A DNA stretch of 64,000 bases from DATLLJ01 sp035537875 (GTDB taxonomy: Bacteria > Acidobacteriota > Vicinamibacteria > Vicinamibacterales > CAVVIG01), in the NCBI GenBank assembly GCA_035537875.1, contig DATLLJ010000009.1:31138-95137 (forward strand). The letters run 5' to 3'. The notes below the pieces were generated by a model, which worked only from the letters and a program-made list of their open reading frames with translations, was not told the origin of the DNA and searched no databases. Below are positions 52,171-60,984 of this stretch, in pieces (positions within the stretch are counted from its first letter, which is position 1; each line of letters begins with the position of its first letter). The translations under genes were made by a program, and so were the position numbers.

Positions 52171-54579
52171 CTACCGGGTGATTGTGAACTGGAGACCCAC
52201 CCGCCGCGTCTCGCCGGGCCGCCCCCCGATGGCCGGAGGAGGGGAACTGAAAGAGCCGGTGATGTAGTTCTGACCGGTGAGATTGCGCGCCAACAGCGCG
52301 GCGGACCAGCGTCGATCCCTGGGCCCGAATTCTGCGCTCACGTCGAGAAGACCGTACGAACCCTGCTGCTGAATCGTGTCGTTGAACGGCGTATAGAACA
52401 CCGGGCTCTGTACGATCGAATCCCCACGCAAAGAGAGCATCCTGCCCGCGCCGATGCCGCGATCCCATTGGAGCCACACGCGCCCTGACCATTCCGGCGC
52501 GTTGTTGAGTCGGCTGCCAGCCACATCCCCGGTAACCCCTCCAACCCCAACGGCGGTGTACCGATCATATTTAGCGCTCAACCAGGACAGATGCCCCCCA
52601 AGCTGCCACGTGGTGGCAGGCTGCGACGCCACCTCAACCTCGACGCCTCGAATGGTGGCGGCAGCAGCATTCGAGATGTCGATGACGCCTGGCCGAATCG
52701 CGGTCTGGACCTGGAGGTCGCGGTAGTCGACATGAAAAGCGGCCACTCTCAGCCTGGTGCGCTCATCCGCCAGAGCGGTTTTCAGTCCGAGCTCATAGCT
52801 CCAGGCCCATTCGGGCGCAAAGCCGCGCCCCGGCTCCGGCGACGAGAGGTTGAAACCGCCGCTCTTGAAACCGCGCGTCGCCGACACGTACGCCAGCGTC
52901 CGTGGCCCGGCCTGGTAGTCGAGACCGAACTTCGGCGTCCACGCGGCGTTCGAGATGGAGTCGGTGTACGAGTAAATCGACTCTGGCAGCGGGTTGCCAG
53001 GCGGATTGAGGGTGTAGAGACCGCCCGCGTTGTCGAACGTCTTGCGCTCGCGCGTGTAGCGGAGCCCGGCAGTGGCCGACATCCGTCGCGTGAGACCGAG
53101 AGTGCCCTGGCCGAACAGGGCCGCGGTGCCAGCGTCCACGGCCGGGTCGAGGTGGTTCTCGAGTCGCGGCCCGCCCAACGTGACAACGGTCGGTTGCCGA
53201 TCGAGGTCCTGCAGCACGAAGAGCCCGCCAATCCAGGTCAGGCGTGAATTCGTCTGCGAGACGGTCAATTCCTCCGACACCTGGTGCTGAATCTCGTGGA
53301 GGTGCGAGATGGTCAGATCCAACTCCGTGATATCCGCGTCCACGACCAGCTCATAGTCCAACTTCCGATAGGCGGACAGGCTGGTCAGCGTGATGTCAGG
53401 GCCGAGACGCATCGTGAGACGGGCGGCTCCGCCGTACTGCAGATTGCTTCCCTCCGCAGGTGTCGATGCGCGGACCTCATGGGGATCGTCCGGGTTGTCA
53501 ACCTGAAATCCCGGCTTGACAGCCAGAACCTTCGCGTACGTGAGCGGCGGCGCAGCGTCGTTGGTCACATCCGCAGTCAGAAGCAAGTCGCTCCGCTCGC
53601 CGAATATGACGCGCAGCTTGCCTTGTCCGGCTGTGACGTCTTCGCTGCCGAGCGGTTGCTCGGGGTGATTGAGATTGCGCACGTACCCGTCCCGAACCCC
53701 GCGCAGCACCGCGATGCTGCCGAGCAACCGATCCTTGACGATCGGACCGGTCAGCCGCGCCTCACCGCGAAGAGCGTCGAGGTTGCCGACAACGACGCGC
53801 GCGGAGGCACTGGCGTCGTTCGTGGGCGCCCTGGTGATCAGGTTCACCGCGCCTCCCATGGCGTTGCGACCGTACAACGTCCCCTGCGGACCGCGCAGAA
53901 CTTCGACACGCTCGAGATCCAGGAAATCGGCGAGCACCATGGCAGGGCGGGCGAGATAGACGCCATCGAGGTAGACCGCCGAGCTCGGATCCGACCCGGC
54001 GAACACGACGTTGGTTCCGATCCCGCGAATGGTGAGCTGAGAAAAGCCGGTGTTCTGCGAAAACGTTACCGATGGCGCGCGGCCCGAGAGGTCCCGCGCG
54101 GAGTTGGCCTGCACGCGGTGCAGCTCGTTCGACGACAGAACGGTCACTGCCATCGGGGCCGCCTGTACGTCCTGTTCACCGGTCTTCGACGCCGTCACGA
54201 GGGACTGGTCGAACGCCTGGACTACCAAGGTGAAGGTGAGAGCCACCATTTCCGCTCCGGTAACGCTGACCGGACGTCTGGCCGGCACAAACCCGGACAA
54301 GGCAGCCGTAAGCTCGTACTCGCCGAGCGACAGCTGCTGGAACGTAAATCGACCCTGGTCGCCCGTCTCCGCGATTCGATCGGCATCTCCTCCTCTCCGC
54401 AGCGTCATCGTGACGCCCTGGAGTGGGTTGCCGGCGCTATCTATCACCCGGCCATCGACTTGACCGACCGTCTGGGCGGCCGTGGCGACCGTGCAGACGC
54501 CCACGACCAGCGCCAGCGAAAGGCAGAAACTTCGCCGCGCCGCCCGCTTCGCCGAGCAGCACCTGTAGGCTCGATCCAA
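52171..54579 (-). CDS. TonB-dependent receptor with carboxypeptidase-regulatory-like domain
   Basis: 802 residues from a TTG at 54579. Signal peptide (to about 36, ending 'VATAAQT'), carboxypeptidase-regulatory-like domain (about 40-125, 'VDGRVIDSAGNPLQGVTMTLR'), plug (about 130-245: 'AAPMAVTVLSSNELHRV', 'LTIRGIGTNVVFAGSDPSSAVYLDGVYLARPAM', 'VEVLRGPQGTLYGRNAMGGAVNLIT') and a barrel with 'YVSATRGFKSGGFNLSSPEPG'. Unlike usual receptors it ends in 'LQFTITR', without the terminal aromatic residue used for barrel assembly. Plug wording is that of the siderophore/vitamin class. It is divergent from a sigma-54 regulator, with the transporter at 51273 downstream. Confidence 0.92.
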   Translation of the reverse strand: MDRAYRCCSAKRAARRSFCLSLALVVGVCTVATAAQTVGQVDGRVIDSAGNPLQGVTMTLRRGGDADRIAETGDQGRFTFQQLSLGEYELTAALSGFVPARRPVSVTGAEMVALTFTLVVQAFDQSLVTASKTGEQDVQAAPMAVTVLSSNELHRVQANSARDLSGRAPSVTFSQNTGFSQLTIRGIGTNVVFAGSDPSSAVYLDGVYLARPAMVLADFLDLERVEVLRGPQGTLYGRNAMGGAVNLITRAPTNDASASARVVVGNLDALRGEARLTGPIVKDRLLGSIAVLRGVRDGYVRNLNHPEQPLGSEDVTAGQGKLRVIFGERSDLLLTADVTNDAAPPLTYAKVLAVKPGFQVDNPDDPHEVRASTPAEGSNLQYGGAARLTMRLGPDITLTSLSAYRKLDYELVVDADITELDLTISHLHEIQHQVSEELTVSQTNSRLTWIGGLFVLQDLDRQPTVVTLGGPRLENHLDPAVDAGTAALFGQGTLGLTRRMSATAGLRYTRERKTFDNAGGLYTLNPPGNPLPESIYSYTDSISNAAWTPKFGLDYQAGPRTLAYVSATRGFKSGGFNLSSPEPGRGFAPEWAWSYELGLKTALADERTRLRVAAFHVDYRDLQVQTAIRPGVIDISNAAAATIRGVEVEVASQPATTWQLGGHLSWLSAKYDRYTAVGVGGVTGDVAGSRLNNAPEWSGRVWLQWDRGIGAGRMLSLRGDSIVQSPVFYTPFNDTIQQQGSYGLLDVSAEFGPRDRRWSAALLARNLTGQNYITGSFSSPPPAIGGRPGETRRVGLQFTITR

Positions 54580-54694
54580 GCAGTTACTAAAACTGAAATC
54601 TTATCACCCGAACGGCGCCGGCTCGGATGGCGTCTAGTAGTCGTCACAAAGATGTCGTACATATATAAGGAGGGGGGCAGTCCAAGAACCTGCA
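54580..54694. promoter_or_regulatory. Divergent region between TonB receptor and sigma-54 activator
   Basis: This 115-base gap is AT-rich at both ends: 'GTACATATATAAGGAGG' on the right (a -10-like TATATA followed by a strong purine-rich site that is too far from the ATG) and 'TTACTAAAACTGAAATCTTATC' on the left. I could not place a -24/-12 (GG-N10-GC) promoter by eye, but this is where the activator would be expected to act. Confidence 0.4.
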
Positions 54695-56668
54695 ATGACT
54701 GGGATGTCGGGAGCTCAGGGCGAGGATTCTGGCGAGATCCGGCTGCAAAGCGAGGGGCTGTGGCGGCTGGCGGTCGATTCGTGGCCCAGCGGCGTCCTGG
54801 TCCTCGAAGCCGACGGCACGATAGCGCTCGTCAACCGCCAGATCGAGGCGCAGTTTGGCTACAGCCGTGACGAATTGACCGGCCAACCCGTCGACCTCAT
54901 CCTGCCGGATGCGCTGCCGTCCGTCCGCTCGGCGCAGCATGTCGTTTCAACCTCCAAACCGCGCGCCCCGGGCACTGCCAGCGACCTGATCGCGCGGCGG
55001 CGTGATGGCTCCGAGTTCCCGATCGAGATCGGCTGGAATTCGATTCGCACCGACCGCGGCGCGTTCGTGCTCGCAGCCGTAAAGGACAACACGGCTCGTC
55101 GACAGGTTGGACAGGCGGCCGATCACGCGAGCGAAGGACAGCTCGAGCTCGAGCGGCTCGTCGCCGAGCTGTCGGTCAAGTTCATCAACCTGGCCCCCGA
55201 CGACGTGGAGCCGGCGATTCGCCGTGCGCTCGGCCAGATCGGCGAGAGCCTCGATCTCGATCGGTGCAATTTCTACAGAATTCAACCGGACGGGATGCTG
55301 ATCGATCCGGTGTCGTGGGCGCGGCCAGGCTTTCCTCCCCCGCCGGCGCCTGTTACAGGCGGAAAATCCTTTCCCTGGGCCCTTGAAACGCTACGGGCCG
55401 GCCGGACGCTCTCCTTCTCGAGTGTGGACGACATCCCCGACCCGATCGACCGCGAGAACTACCGGTCGATCGGCATCCAGTCGGCGGTGACAGTGCCTCT
55501 CTCGGTCGGGGGGGAAGTGGTCGGCGCGGTCGGCTTCAATCTGCTTCGAGAAGCGCATCGCTGGAGCCCGGAGACCATACACCGTTTGGAGGTGTTCGCG
55601 GCAGCATTCGGTGGCGTGCTGGCGCGGCAGAAACGCGACGAGGCACTGCGCGCAGCGCTCGCGCAGGTTGAACAGCTCCGGGCGCAGCTGGAGGCCGAGA
55701 ATCAGTACCTTCGGCGTGGCGCGCAGGAGCGGCTCGGCAGCGGGATCGTCGTCGGGCAGAGCGCGGAGGTCCGCCGCGTCCTCGATCAGGTGCAGCAAGT
55801 CGCCGGCACCGATTCAACGGTGCTGCTGCTCGGCGAGACGGGAACCGGCAAGGAGCTCTTTGCGACCCAGATTCACGAGCTGAGCCCCCGGCGGGGCGGG
55901 ACGATGGTGCGGGTGAACTGCGCGGCGATTCCTGCGACGCTCATCGAAAGCGAGTTGTTCGGCCGCGAAAAAGGCGCCTTCACGGGGGCGCTGGCCCGCC
56001 AGGCCGGACGGTTCGAGTTGGCGGACCAGTCGACGATCTTTCTCGATGAGATCGGAGACCTGCCGCTCGATATTCAGGTGAAGCTCCTCCGGGTCCTGGA
56101 GGAGCGGCAGATCGAGCGGCTCGGCAGTCCGAAGGCGATTCACGTGAACGTCCGGATCATCGCGGCGACCCACCGCAACCTCGAGCAGCGGGTTGCCGAT
56201 GAAGCCTTCAGGGAAGATCTGTTCTATCGCCTCAACGTCTTCCCGATCCGGGTTCCACCGCTGCGCGATCGCGTGGAGGACATTCCTCTTCTGGTGTGGC
56301 GCTTCGTCGATGAGTTCGCGAAGGCGTTCGGCAAGCGGGTCGACACGATACCGCGCGAGAACATGGCGGCCCTTCAGAGGTACTCCTGGCCCGGAAACAT
56401 CCGCGAGCTGCGCAACGTCGTCGAGCGGGCGATGATCGTGAGCACCGGCCCCCGTTTGACCATCACCGTGCCGATGATGCAGGGCGCGGCCGGAAAGCGC
56501 AGCACCAGAATCGTCGACGTCGAGCGCGAACACGTGTTCAGCGTGCTCGAGAGCACGAGCTGGCGCATCCGCGGATCCGGCGGCGCCGCGGAACGGCTGG
56601 GACTCCGCCCTACCACGCTCGAGACGCGCATGGCCAAGCTGGGACTGGTTCGACCCAAGCACGCCTGA
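54695..56668 (+). CDS. PAS-GAF sigma-54-dependent transcriptional activator (FhlA-like)
   Basis: 657 residues. PAS domain about 20-135 ('SGVLVLEADGTIALVNRQIEAQFGYSRDELTGQPVDLILPD'), GAF domain about 155-320 ('RCNFYRIQPDG', 'SIGIQSAVTVPLSVGGEVVGAVGFNLLREAHRWSPE'), a coiled linker, AAA+ domain with Walker A 'LLLGETGTGKELFATQI' (about 380), GAFTGA (about 427) and Walker B 'STIFLDEIGDLPLDIQ', then an FhlA-type DNA-binding end 'GGAAERLGLRPTTLETRMAKLGL'. It senses a small molecule and activates sigma-54 promoters. The divergent TonB receptor is the likely target. Its C-terminal half closely resembles the activator at 35317. Confidence 0.93.
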   Translation: MTGMSGAQGEDSGEIRLQSEGLWRLAVDSWPSGVLVLEADGTIALVNRQIEAQFGYSRDELTGQPVDLILPDALPSVRSAQHVVSTSKPRAPGTASDLIARRRDGSEFPIEIGWNSIRTDRGAFVLAAVKDNTARRQVGQAADHASEGQLELERLVAELSVKFINLAPDDVEPAIRRALGQIGESLDLDRCNFYRIQPDGMLIDPVSWARPGFPPPPAPVTGGKSFPWALETLRAGRTLSFSSVDDIPDPIDRENYRSIGIQSAVTVPLSVGGEVVGAVGFNLLREAHRWSPETIHRLEVFAAAFGGVLARQKRDEALRAALAQVEQLRAQLEAENQYLRRGAQERLGSGIVVGQSAEVRRVLDQVQQVAGTDSTVLLLGETGTGKELFATQIHELSPRRGGTMVRVNCAAIPATLIESELFGREKGAFTGALARQAGRFELADQSTIFLDEIGDLPLDIQVKLLRVLEERQIERLGSPKAIHVNVRIIAATHRNLEQRVADEAFREDLFYRLNVFPIRVPPLRDRVEDIPLLVWRFVDEFAKAFGKRVDTIPRENMAALQRYSWPGNIRELRNVVERAMIVSTGPRLTITVPMMQGAAGKRSTRIVDVEREHVFSVLESTSWRIRGSGGAAERLGLRPTTLETRMAKLGLVRPKHA

Positions 56669-56779
56669 ATTCAGCGCCCGAGAGTGAGGACGCGCGAATT
56701 GCGCGCGGTCGCGCGGCCGGCTTCAGATCTCAGGTCTCGGCCCGCGTGCCTGGGGCGTGCTACGCTGTCTGCGGATTCA

Positions 56780-58489
56780 GTGCTTTCGCCGCCCGTTCCT
56801 CTCGTGTCAGTCCACACGGCCGCGCCCGGTGCCAGATCCAGCCGCGTCGCAATCGTCGGTGGGGCCCTCGTCGCGCTTTTCGCGTTCCGACTCCTGTACG
56901 GCCTGTCGAGCGAGTTCTTCTTCGAAGACGAAACCCAGATCTTCCTGATGGGTCTGCGCTGGTACGCCACCGGAGAGTGGCCCTACTTCGGACCGGACGT
57001 CGTCTGGACGGAGAGCGAGATTCCGGGCGCGTTGCAGCCGCTCCTCGTCGGCGCACCTCTTCACATCGCACCGATCCCGGAAGCGCCGTTCGTGTTCCTC
57101 AATCTCCTCTCTTTCTCGGCGCTCGCGGCGTTCGCCTGGTATGTCACCTTACGCCTTCCGGGGCTGCCCCGATGGCTGGTCTGGGGCTGGCTGATGACCT
57201 TGCCGTGGACGCTCGACTACTCCACGCACGTCATCAACCCTTCGTACGTGCTCGCGCCGGCTCTCGTCTTCTTCATCGGGTTCTTCGAGGCCATGCCGAT
57301 GTTCCGCCTCGGAACGATTCGCGAGCCGACGGCGTTCGTGATGATGGGCGCAGCCATTGGCTGGGTGATGCAAGTCCACCTGTCGTGGCCCTTGCTGCTG
57401 CCGTACATCGCGCTGGCGTGGCTGGCGGGGTGGCGGCACGGCGTGCGCGCGGTCGCGGCAAACACGGGAGCCTTCGCGGTCGGCCTGCTCCTGTTCGGGT
57501 CGTTCCTGATTCCAACCTTCCTGGTCTACGGCATGGGCGGCGGCTCGGGCGGCACGCTGCGCAACCTGCGTCCGCACTGGGTGAGCCCCTACGTCGCGCT
57601 GTCGACCCTGGCACGGCTCTTCTCGTTCGCGAGCCTCGAGATCTGGCGCTTCATCGCGACAGACGACGGGAAGCGGATCATGTTCATGGTGCGGAACCCG
57701 TGGATGACGCCGCTGGCCGCGGTGTGCTGGGCGGCGGGGATCTGGCAGCCCATCTGGATGCTCGGGCAGTGGTTCAGAAGCGCGTCACCGCTCTCGGACT
57801 GGCGGGCCATCAAGTGGCTCGTCGCAGCAACCGTCGCGCTCGTGTACGCGAGCTACTGGTTCGTCCTCGAACCGCCGCAGGCGCACGCCTTCTACGTTGT
57901 GGCGCCCGTGGGATTCATGTTTGCGGCGTACTGCTGGACGTTCGTCGACTCGCCAAAGTGGCGCCGCATCGCGGCCATCCTGCTGACGACCAACGTGGTG
58001 TTTCACGTCGGTCAGGCCTGGATTCAGGCGCCCGAAAAGTCTCTGTTTCGCAACCGCGAGGTGGCGGCGGCGGCGATTCGCCTGAAGCAACCGGAGATGT
58101 TCGGCCATCGCCGCCCCTTCGCCATCGCGGCGGGCCCGCCTGCGCTCCAGGATCCGTCGAGGCCCTATGACGTGCGGCAGGACATCCAGCTCTCGAACAC
58201 GAACCTCGACCGGGGCACCGGCGGCGTCGTGCTGTGGACCTTCACGCTGCGCAACAACAACCCGCGGGTCGCATACCGCGATGTCTTCTATCAGACGCAC
58301 TACCGCGACGAAAGCGGGCAAGTCGTAGAGGAGCGCCACGACCGCATCAAGGACATCTTTCAGCCAGGCGACGTGGCCACGCTGGAAGTGAACGACGGGC
58401 TGTTCACCGCGCCGTTCGCTTCCGCGACAATCGACATCCTCGGAGGCGACGCGCTGCTGCCGCTCGTCGAGGCCGCTGGTTCACAATAG
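56780..58489 (+). CDS. GT-C-like membrane protein with soluble C-terminal domain
   Basis: About 569 residues if started at the GTG at 56780; the open frame begins at 56684 but the first 32 residues look non-coding. The first helix (VAIVGGALVALFAFRLLYGL) is followed by 'SSEFFFEDETQIFLMGLRW', an acidic E-D-E loop in the GT-C position, then about ten helices. The last 100 residues form a separate soluble module: 'IQLSNTNLDRGTGGVVLWTFTLRNNNPRVAYRDVFYQTHYRDESGQVV', which resembles small beta-sandwich (FxLYD-like) domains. It may be a glycosyltransferase acting outside the membrane. No glycan partner genes are adjacent. Confidence 0.6.
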   Translation: MLSPPVPLVSVHTAAPGARSSRVAIVGGALVALFAFRLLYGLSSEFFFEDETQIFLMGLRWYATGEWPYFGPDVVWTESEIPGALQPLLVGAPLHIAPIPEAPFVFLNLLSFSALAAFAWYVTLRLPGLPRWLVWGWLMTLPWTLDYSTHVINPSYVLAPALVFFIGFFEAMPMFRLGTIREPTAFVMMGAAIGWVMQVHLSWPLLLPYIALAWLAGWRHGVRAVAANTGAFAVGLLLFGSFLIPTFLVYGMGGGSGGTLRNLRPHWVSPYVALSTLARLFSFASLEIWRFIATDDGKRIMFMVRNPWMTPLAAVCWAAGIWQPIWMLGQWFRSASPLSDWRAIKWLVAATVALVYASYWFVLEPPQAHAFYVVAPVGFMFAAYCWTFVDSPKWRRIAAILLTTNVVFHVGQAWIQAPEKSLFRNREVAAAAIRLKQPEMFGHRRPFAIAAGPPALQDPSRPYDVRQDIQLSNTNLDRGTGGVVLWTFTLRNNNPRVAYRDVFYQTHYRDESGQVVEERHDRIKDIFQPGDVATLEVNDGLFTAPFASATIDILGGDALLPLVEAAGSQ

Positions 58490-58548
58490 GGATGCTCAGT
58501 TAACCTCATCTTTCCTGGCTCCCTCGATTAACGCTATTGGACCAAGGG

Positions 58549-58890
58549 CTACTCGGCAGCCTGCTGAGAGCTCTCGAGATCCTTCTCGAGGAAGTAGTTC
58601 AGGAACGTGCGAATCACCGCGATCGCGCCCAGCTCGCCGATGTCCTGCCACGTGGGAGAGATGACGCTGCTGATGATATCCGCGGCCAGCTCGAACTCGA
58701 GGCCAAGCAGCAGCCACATCCCGAAGCGCCGCCAAATCGCCTTGCGCTCGCCGTGCGTGGCCCCCGGGGGGAGGATAACCGAGAGGAGCCTGATGAAGGC
58801 CTCGGCCGACCCGAAGGTGACGACGAGCACGGCTGCCATCTCGACCAGCTGACCGCAGACGCGCGCGACCTGAACGAAGATGTCCTCCAC
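58549..58890 (-). CDS. DUF1622 membrane protein
   Basis: 113 residues from a GTG at 58890, eight bases after the stop of the formylglycine-generating enzyme gene; the open frame to 59013 overlaps that gene and is less likely. It has two to three helices and the DUF1622 pattern: 'IFVQVARVCGQLVEMAAVLVVTFGSAEAFIRLL', 'KAIWRRFGMWLLLGLEFELAADIISSVISPTWQDIGELGAIAVIRTFLNYFLEKDL'. The function is unknown. Placement at the 3' side of the FGE gene suggests co-transcription. Confidence 0.85.
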   Translation of the reverse strand: MEDIFVQVARVCGQLVEMAAVLVVTFGSAEAFIRLLSVILPPGATHGERKAIWRRFGMWLLLGLEFELAADIISSVISPTWQDIGELGAIAVIRTFLNYFLEKDLESSQQAAE

Positions 58891-58898
58891 GTCGACGG

Positions 58899-59888
58899 TC
58901 AGGCCGCGGCTGGCCGGACGATGCAGCGGAACCCGACGTGGCACGTCGAGGTGTCGACCGGTTCCGGGAAGCGGGCAGCTGGCCGGTACCGCCGACAGTA
59001 ATTCGGCGCGCACAGATGCGAGCCGCCCTTCAGCACCTTGCGCGGGATCCTGATTGCAGGCTGGCAGGCGTCATAGCTGTCCTCCTCGCGAGGACCGCGT
59101 GGATTTCTCGGAATGCAGCACGCTTTGACTTCTTCGGCCGGATGCTTCGGCTCATACCAGTCGGTCGTCCACTCCCAGACGTTGCCGATCATGTCGCAGA
59201 GGTCGTACCCGTTCGGAGGGAACGCGCCCACCGGCGACGTCTGTGCGTAGCCATCCTTGGCAAGCTGCTGCCAGGGAAACTCTCCCTGCCAGGTGTTCGC
59301 GAGGTACCGGCCCTCGGGGATGAACTCGTCGCCCCACGCGTAGGCGGCGCCGTCGAGGCCGCCGCGGGCCGCGAACTCCCACTCCGCCTCTGTCGGCAAC
59401 GCCTTGCCTTCCCAGGCGGCGAACGCCTCCGCATCGCCAAATGTCACGTGCACGACGGGGTGCTGTTCGAGCCCGGCGATGGAGCTGTCTGGTCCATGCG
59501 GCCGCTGCCAGTAGGCGGCCTTTGTCCACTTCCACCAGTTCGTGAAGTCGCGCCGATCGACCGGTCCCGAGGGCTGCACGAAGACCAGCGAACCGGCAAA
59601 GAGCATCTCGGGCAGCGCCCCCGGATAGTCCGCCGGATTGGGCGGTATTTCGGCGAACGTGCAGTGGCCCGTCTCGGCCACGAACCGCGCGAAGCGTTCG
59701 TTGGTCACCGGATACTGATCCATCCAGAAGCCGTCGACGGACACCTTGTGGACCGGTCGCTCTTCCGGATAGTGTTTGTCCGACCCCATGCGGTACGTCC
59801 CGCCCGGGATCCAGACCATGCCGGGAAAAGGCGCGTCGCTGCGAGGAACGTCCGTGCTCGTGCCGGTTGACGCCGTACGCGTGCTCAT
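58899..59888 (-). CDS. Formylglycine-generating enzyme (SUMF1 family)
   Basis: 329 residues. The family fold is evident: 'MVWIPGGTYRMGSDKHYPEERPVHKVSVDGFWMDQYPVTNERFARFV', 'PVVHVTFGDAEAFAAWEGKALPTEAEWEFAARGG', 'NGYDLCDMIGNVWEWTTDWY'. Both copper-binding catalytic Cys residues are present in 'KGGSHLCAPNYCRRYRPAAR' (about 290 and 295), matching true FGEs, which convert a sulfatase active-site Cys to formylglycine, and not the inactive relatives. No signal peptide is seen. No sulfatase lies in the window, so its substrate is elsewhere. It is co-oriented with the DUF1622 gene downstream. Confidence 0.93.
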   Translation of the reverse strand: MSTRTASTGTSTDVPRSDAPFPGMVWIPGGTYRMGSDKHYPEERPVHKVSVDGFWMDQYPVTNERFARFVAETGHCTFAEIPPNPADYPGALPEMLFAGSLVFVQPSGPVDRRDFTNWWKWTKAAYWQRPHGPDSSIAGLEQHPVVHVTFGDAEAFAAWEGKALPTEAEWEFAARGGLDGAAYAWGDEFIPEGRYLANTWQGEFPWQQLAKDGYAQTSPVGAFPPNGYDLCDMIGNVWEWTTDWYEPKHPAEEVKACCIPRNPRGPREEDSYDACQPAIRIPRKVLKGGSHLCAPNYCRRYRPAARFPEPVDTSTCHVGFRCIVRPAAA

Positions 59889-60075
59889 CTCGATTGACCT
59901 CGTGAGCGCTTTATAACCTATGTGAGGGGGGCTGCTACACCGCCGAGTGTCGCAGGACCCACCTGAGTGGTCGCGCAGGCGTCCGATCAGCTTATCCGCG
60001 CGAACGGTGTACGTCCAGAATCGTCGAACCGATCAACGGTGCCGTTAAGAATGGCACTCACGCCACAGGTGTAAA

Positions 60076-60969
60076 ATGCCCGCTCGCCAAGGCGGCACTG
60101 TGAACGAAGCGGCCGACGACATAGCGATCTCCTTGATTCGGGGCGGGAGCTTCTACTGGGTCCAGGAAAAATTCCGGCTGATTCGCCCCGGCGCGTGGGA
60201 TCTGCAGAGGCGGTTGCCCTTTGCTGTGGCGATCACGTGGCTGCCGCTGCTCGTGCTTGCATTCACGTACGGCGGACTCGAGCATCTTCGTGCGGTGCTC
60301 GTGGACTACCGCGTCTACGCCCGCGTGTTCGTCGGTCACGCAATGTTCCTGGGACTCGTGACGGTCGCCCTGTGGAAGTGGGCCATCTGGGTCTACGTTC
60401 TTCACCAGATCTCCCGACTGAACCTGCAACTCGATGCGACCAATGGTGATCGGACTGGCGGACTCGGCTTCCTCGGCGACGTGCCGCGGGCGTTTTCGCC
60501 GCTGGTGCTGGCGATCTCCGCCGTGATCGGCGGCACCTGGCGGGCGCAGGTGCTCGCGGGTCAACAGACTCTGGATTTCCTGAAATGGCCGGCAGCGTTT
60601 CTCGTCGTGTTGGTTCTCCTGATCTTCTTGCTGCCCCTGGGCTTGTTCACGCCCATGCTCGTTCGTGAGAAGCGCGAGGGAAACCTCAAGTACGGATCAC
60701 TTCGGCATCTTCACTCTCTCCAGTTCCGGCGCAAGTGGCTCGGGAACCGCAGCGAACACGTCGGCGAGCTGCTCGGGAATCCTGACGTCAGCTCGCTCGC
60801 CGATCTGTCCGCCGCGTTCGAGAACGTCGACGACATGATCGCCTATCCCTTCCGAAGGAGCGCCGTCCTCGCACTGCTCGCGGCGCTGGCGCTGCCCATG
60901 CTTCCGGTGGTCATCACGCAGATCCCGTTCAAGGATCTGATCAGGAACCTGTTTTCGGCGATGCACTGA
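60076..60969 (+). CDS. Multi-pass membrane protein of unknown function
   Basis: 297 residues from an ATG at 60076 (a GTG at 60100 is possible). After an opening 'ISLIRGGSFYWVQEKFRLIRPGAWDLQRRL', four helices are visible ('LPFAVAITWLPLLVLAFTYG', 'ARVFVGHAMFLGLVTVALWKWAIW', 'LVVLVLLIFLLPLGLFTPML', 'LALLAALALPMLPVVITQIPFKDLI'), with a large cytoplasmic loop 'KREGNLKYGSLRHLHSLQFRRKW'. A 'GDRTGGLGFLGDVPRAF' motif sits between helices. From memory, similar hypothetical proteins occur in several phyla. No named family. It converges on the DUF2959-like gene. Confidence 0.7.
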   Translation: MPARQGGTVNEAADDIAISLIRGGSFYWVQEKFRLIRPGAWDLQRRLPFAVAITWLPLLVLAFTYGGLEHLRAVLVDYRVYARVFVGHAMFLGLVTVALWKWAIWVYVLHQISRLNLQLDATNGDRTGGLGFLGDVPRAFSPLVLAISAVIGGTWRAQVLAGQQTLDFLKWPAAFLVVLVLLIFLLPLGLFTPMLVREKREGNLKYGSLRHLHSLQFRRKWLGNRSEHVGELLGNPDVSSLADLSAAFENVDDMIAYPFRRSAVLALLAALALPMLPVVITQIPFKDLIRNLFSAMH

Positions 60970-60984
60970 CCTTTACGCGACGGG

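Noticed and set aside
53284..54870. 528-codon frame on the plus strand antisense to the third TonB receptor
   Set aside because: It is antisense to a clear receptor, with composition typical of shadow frames and no motif.
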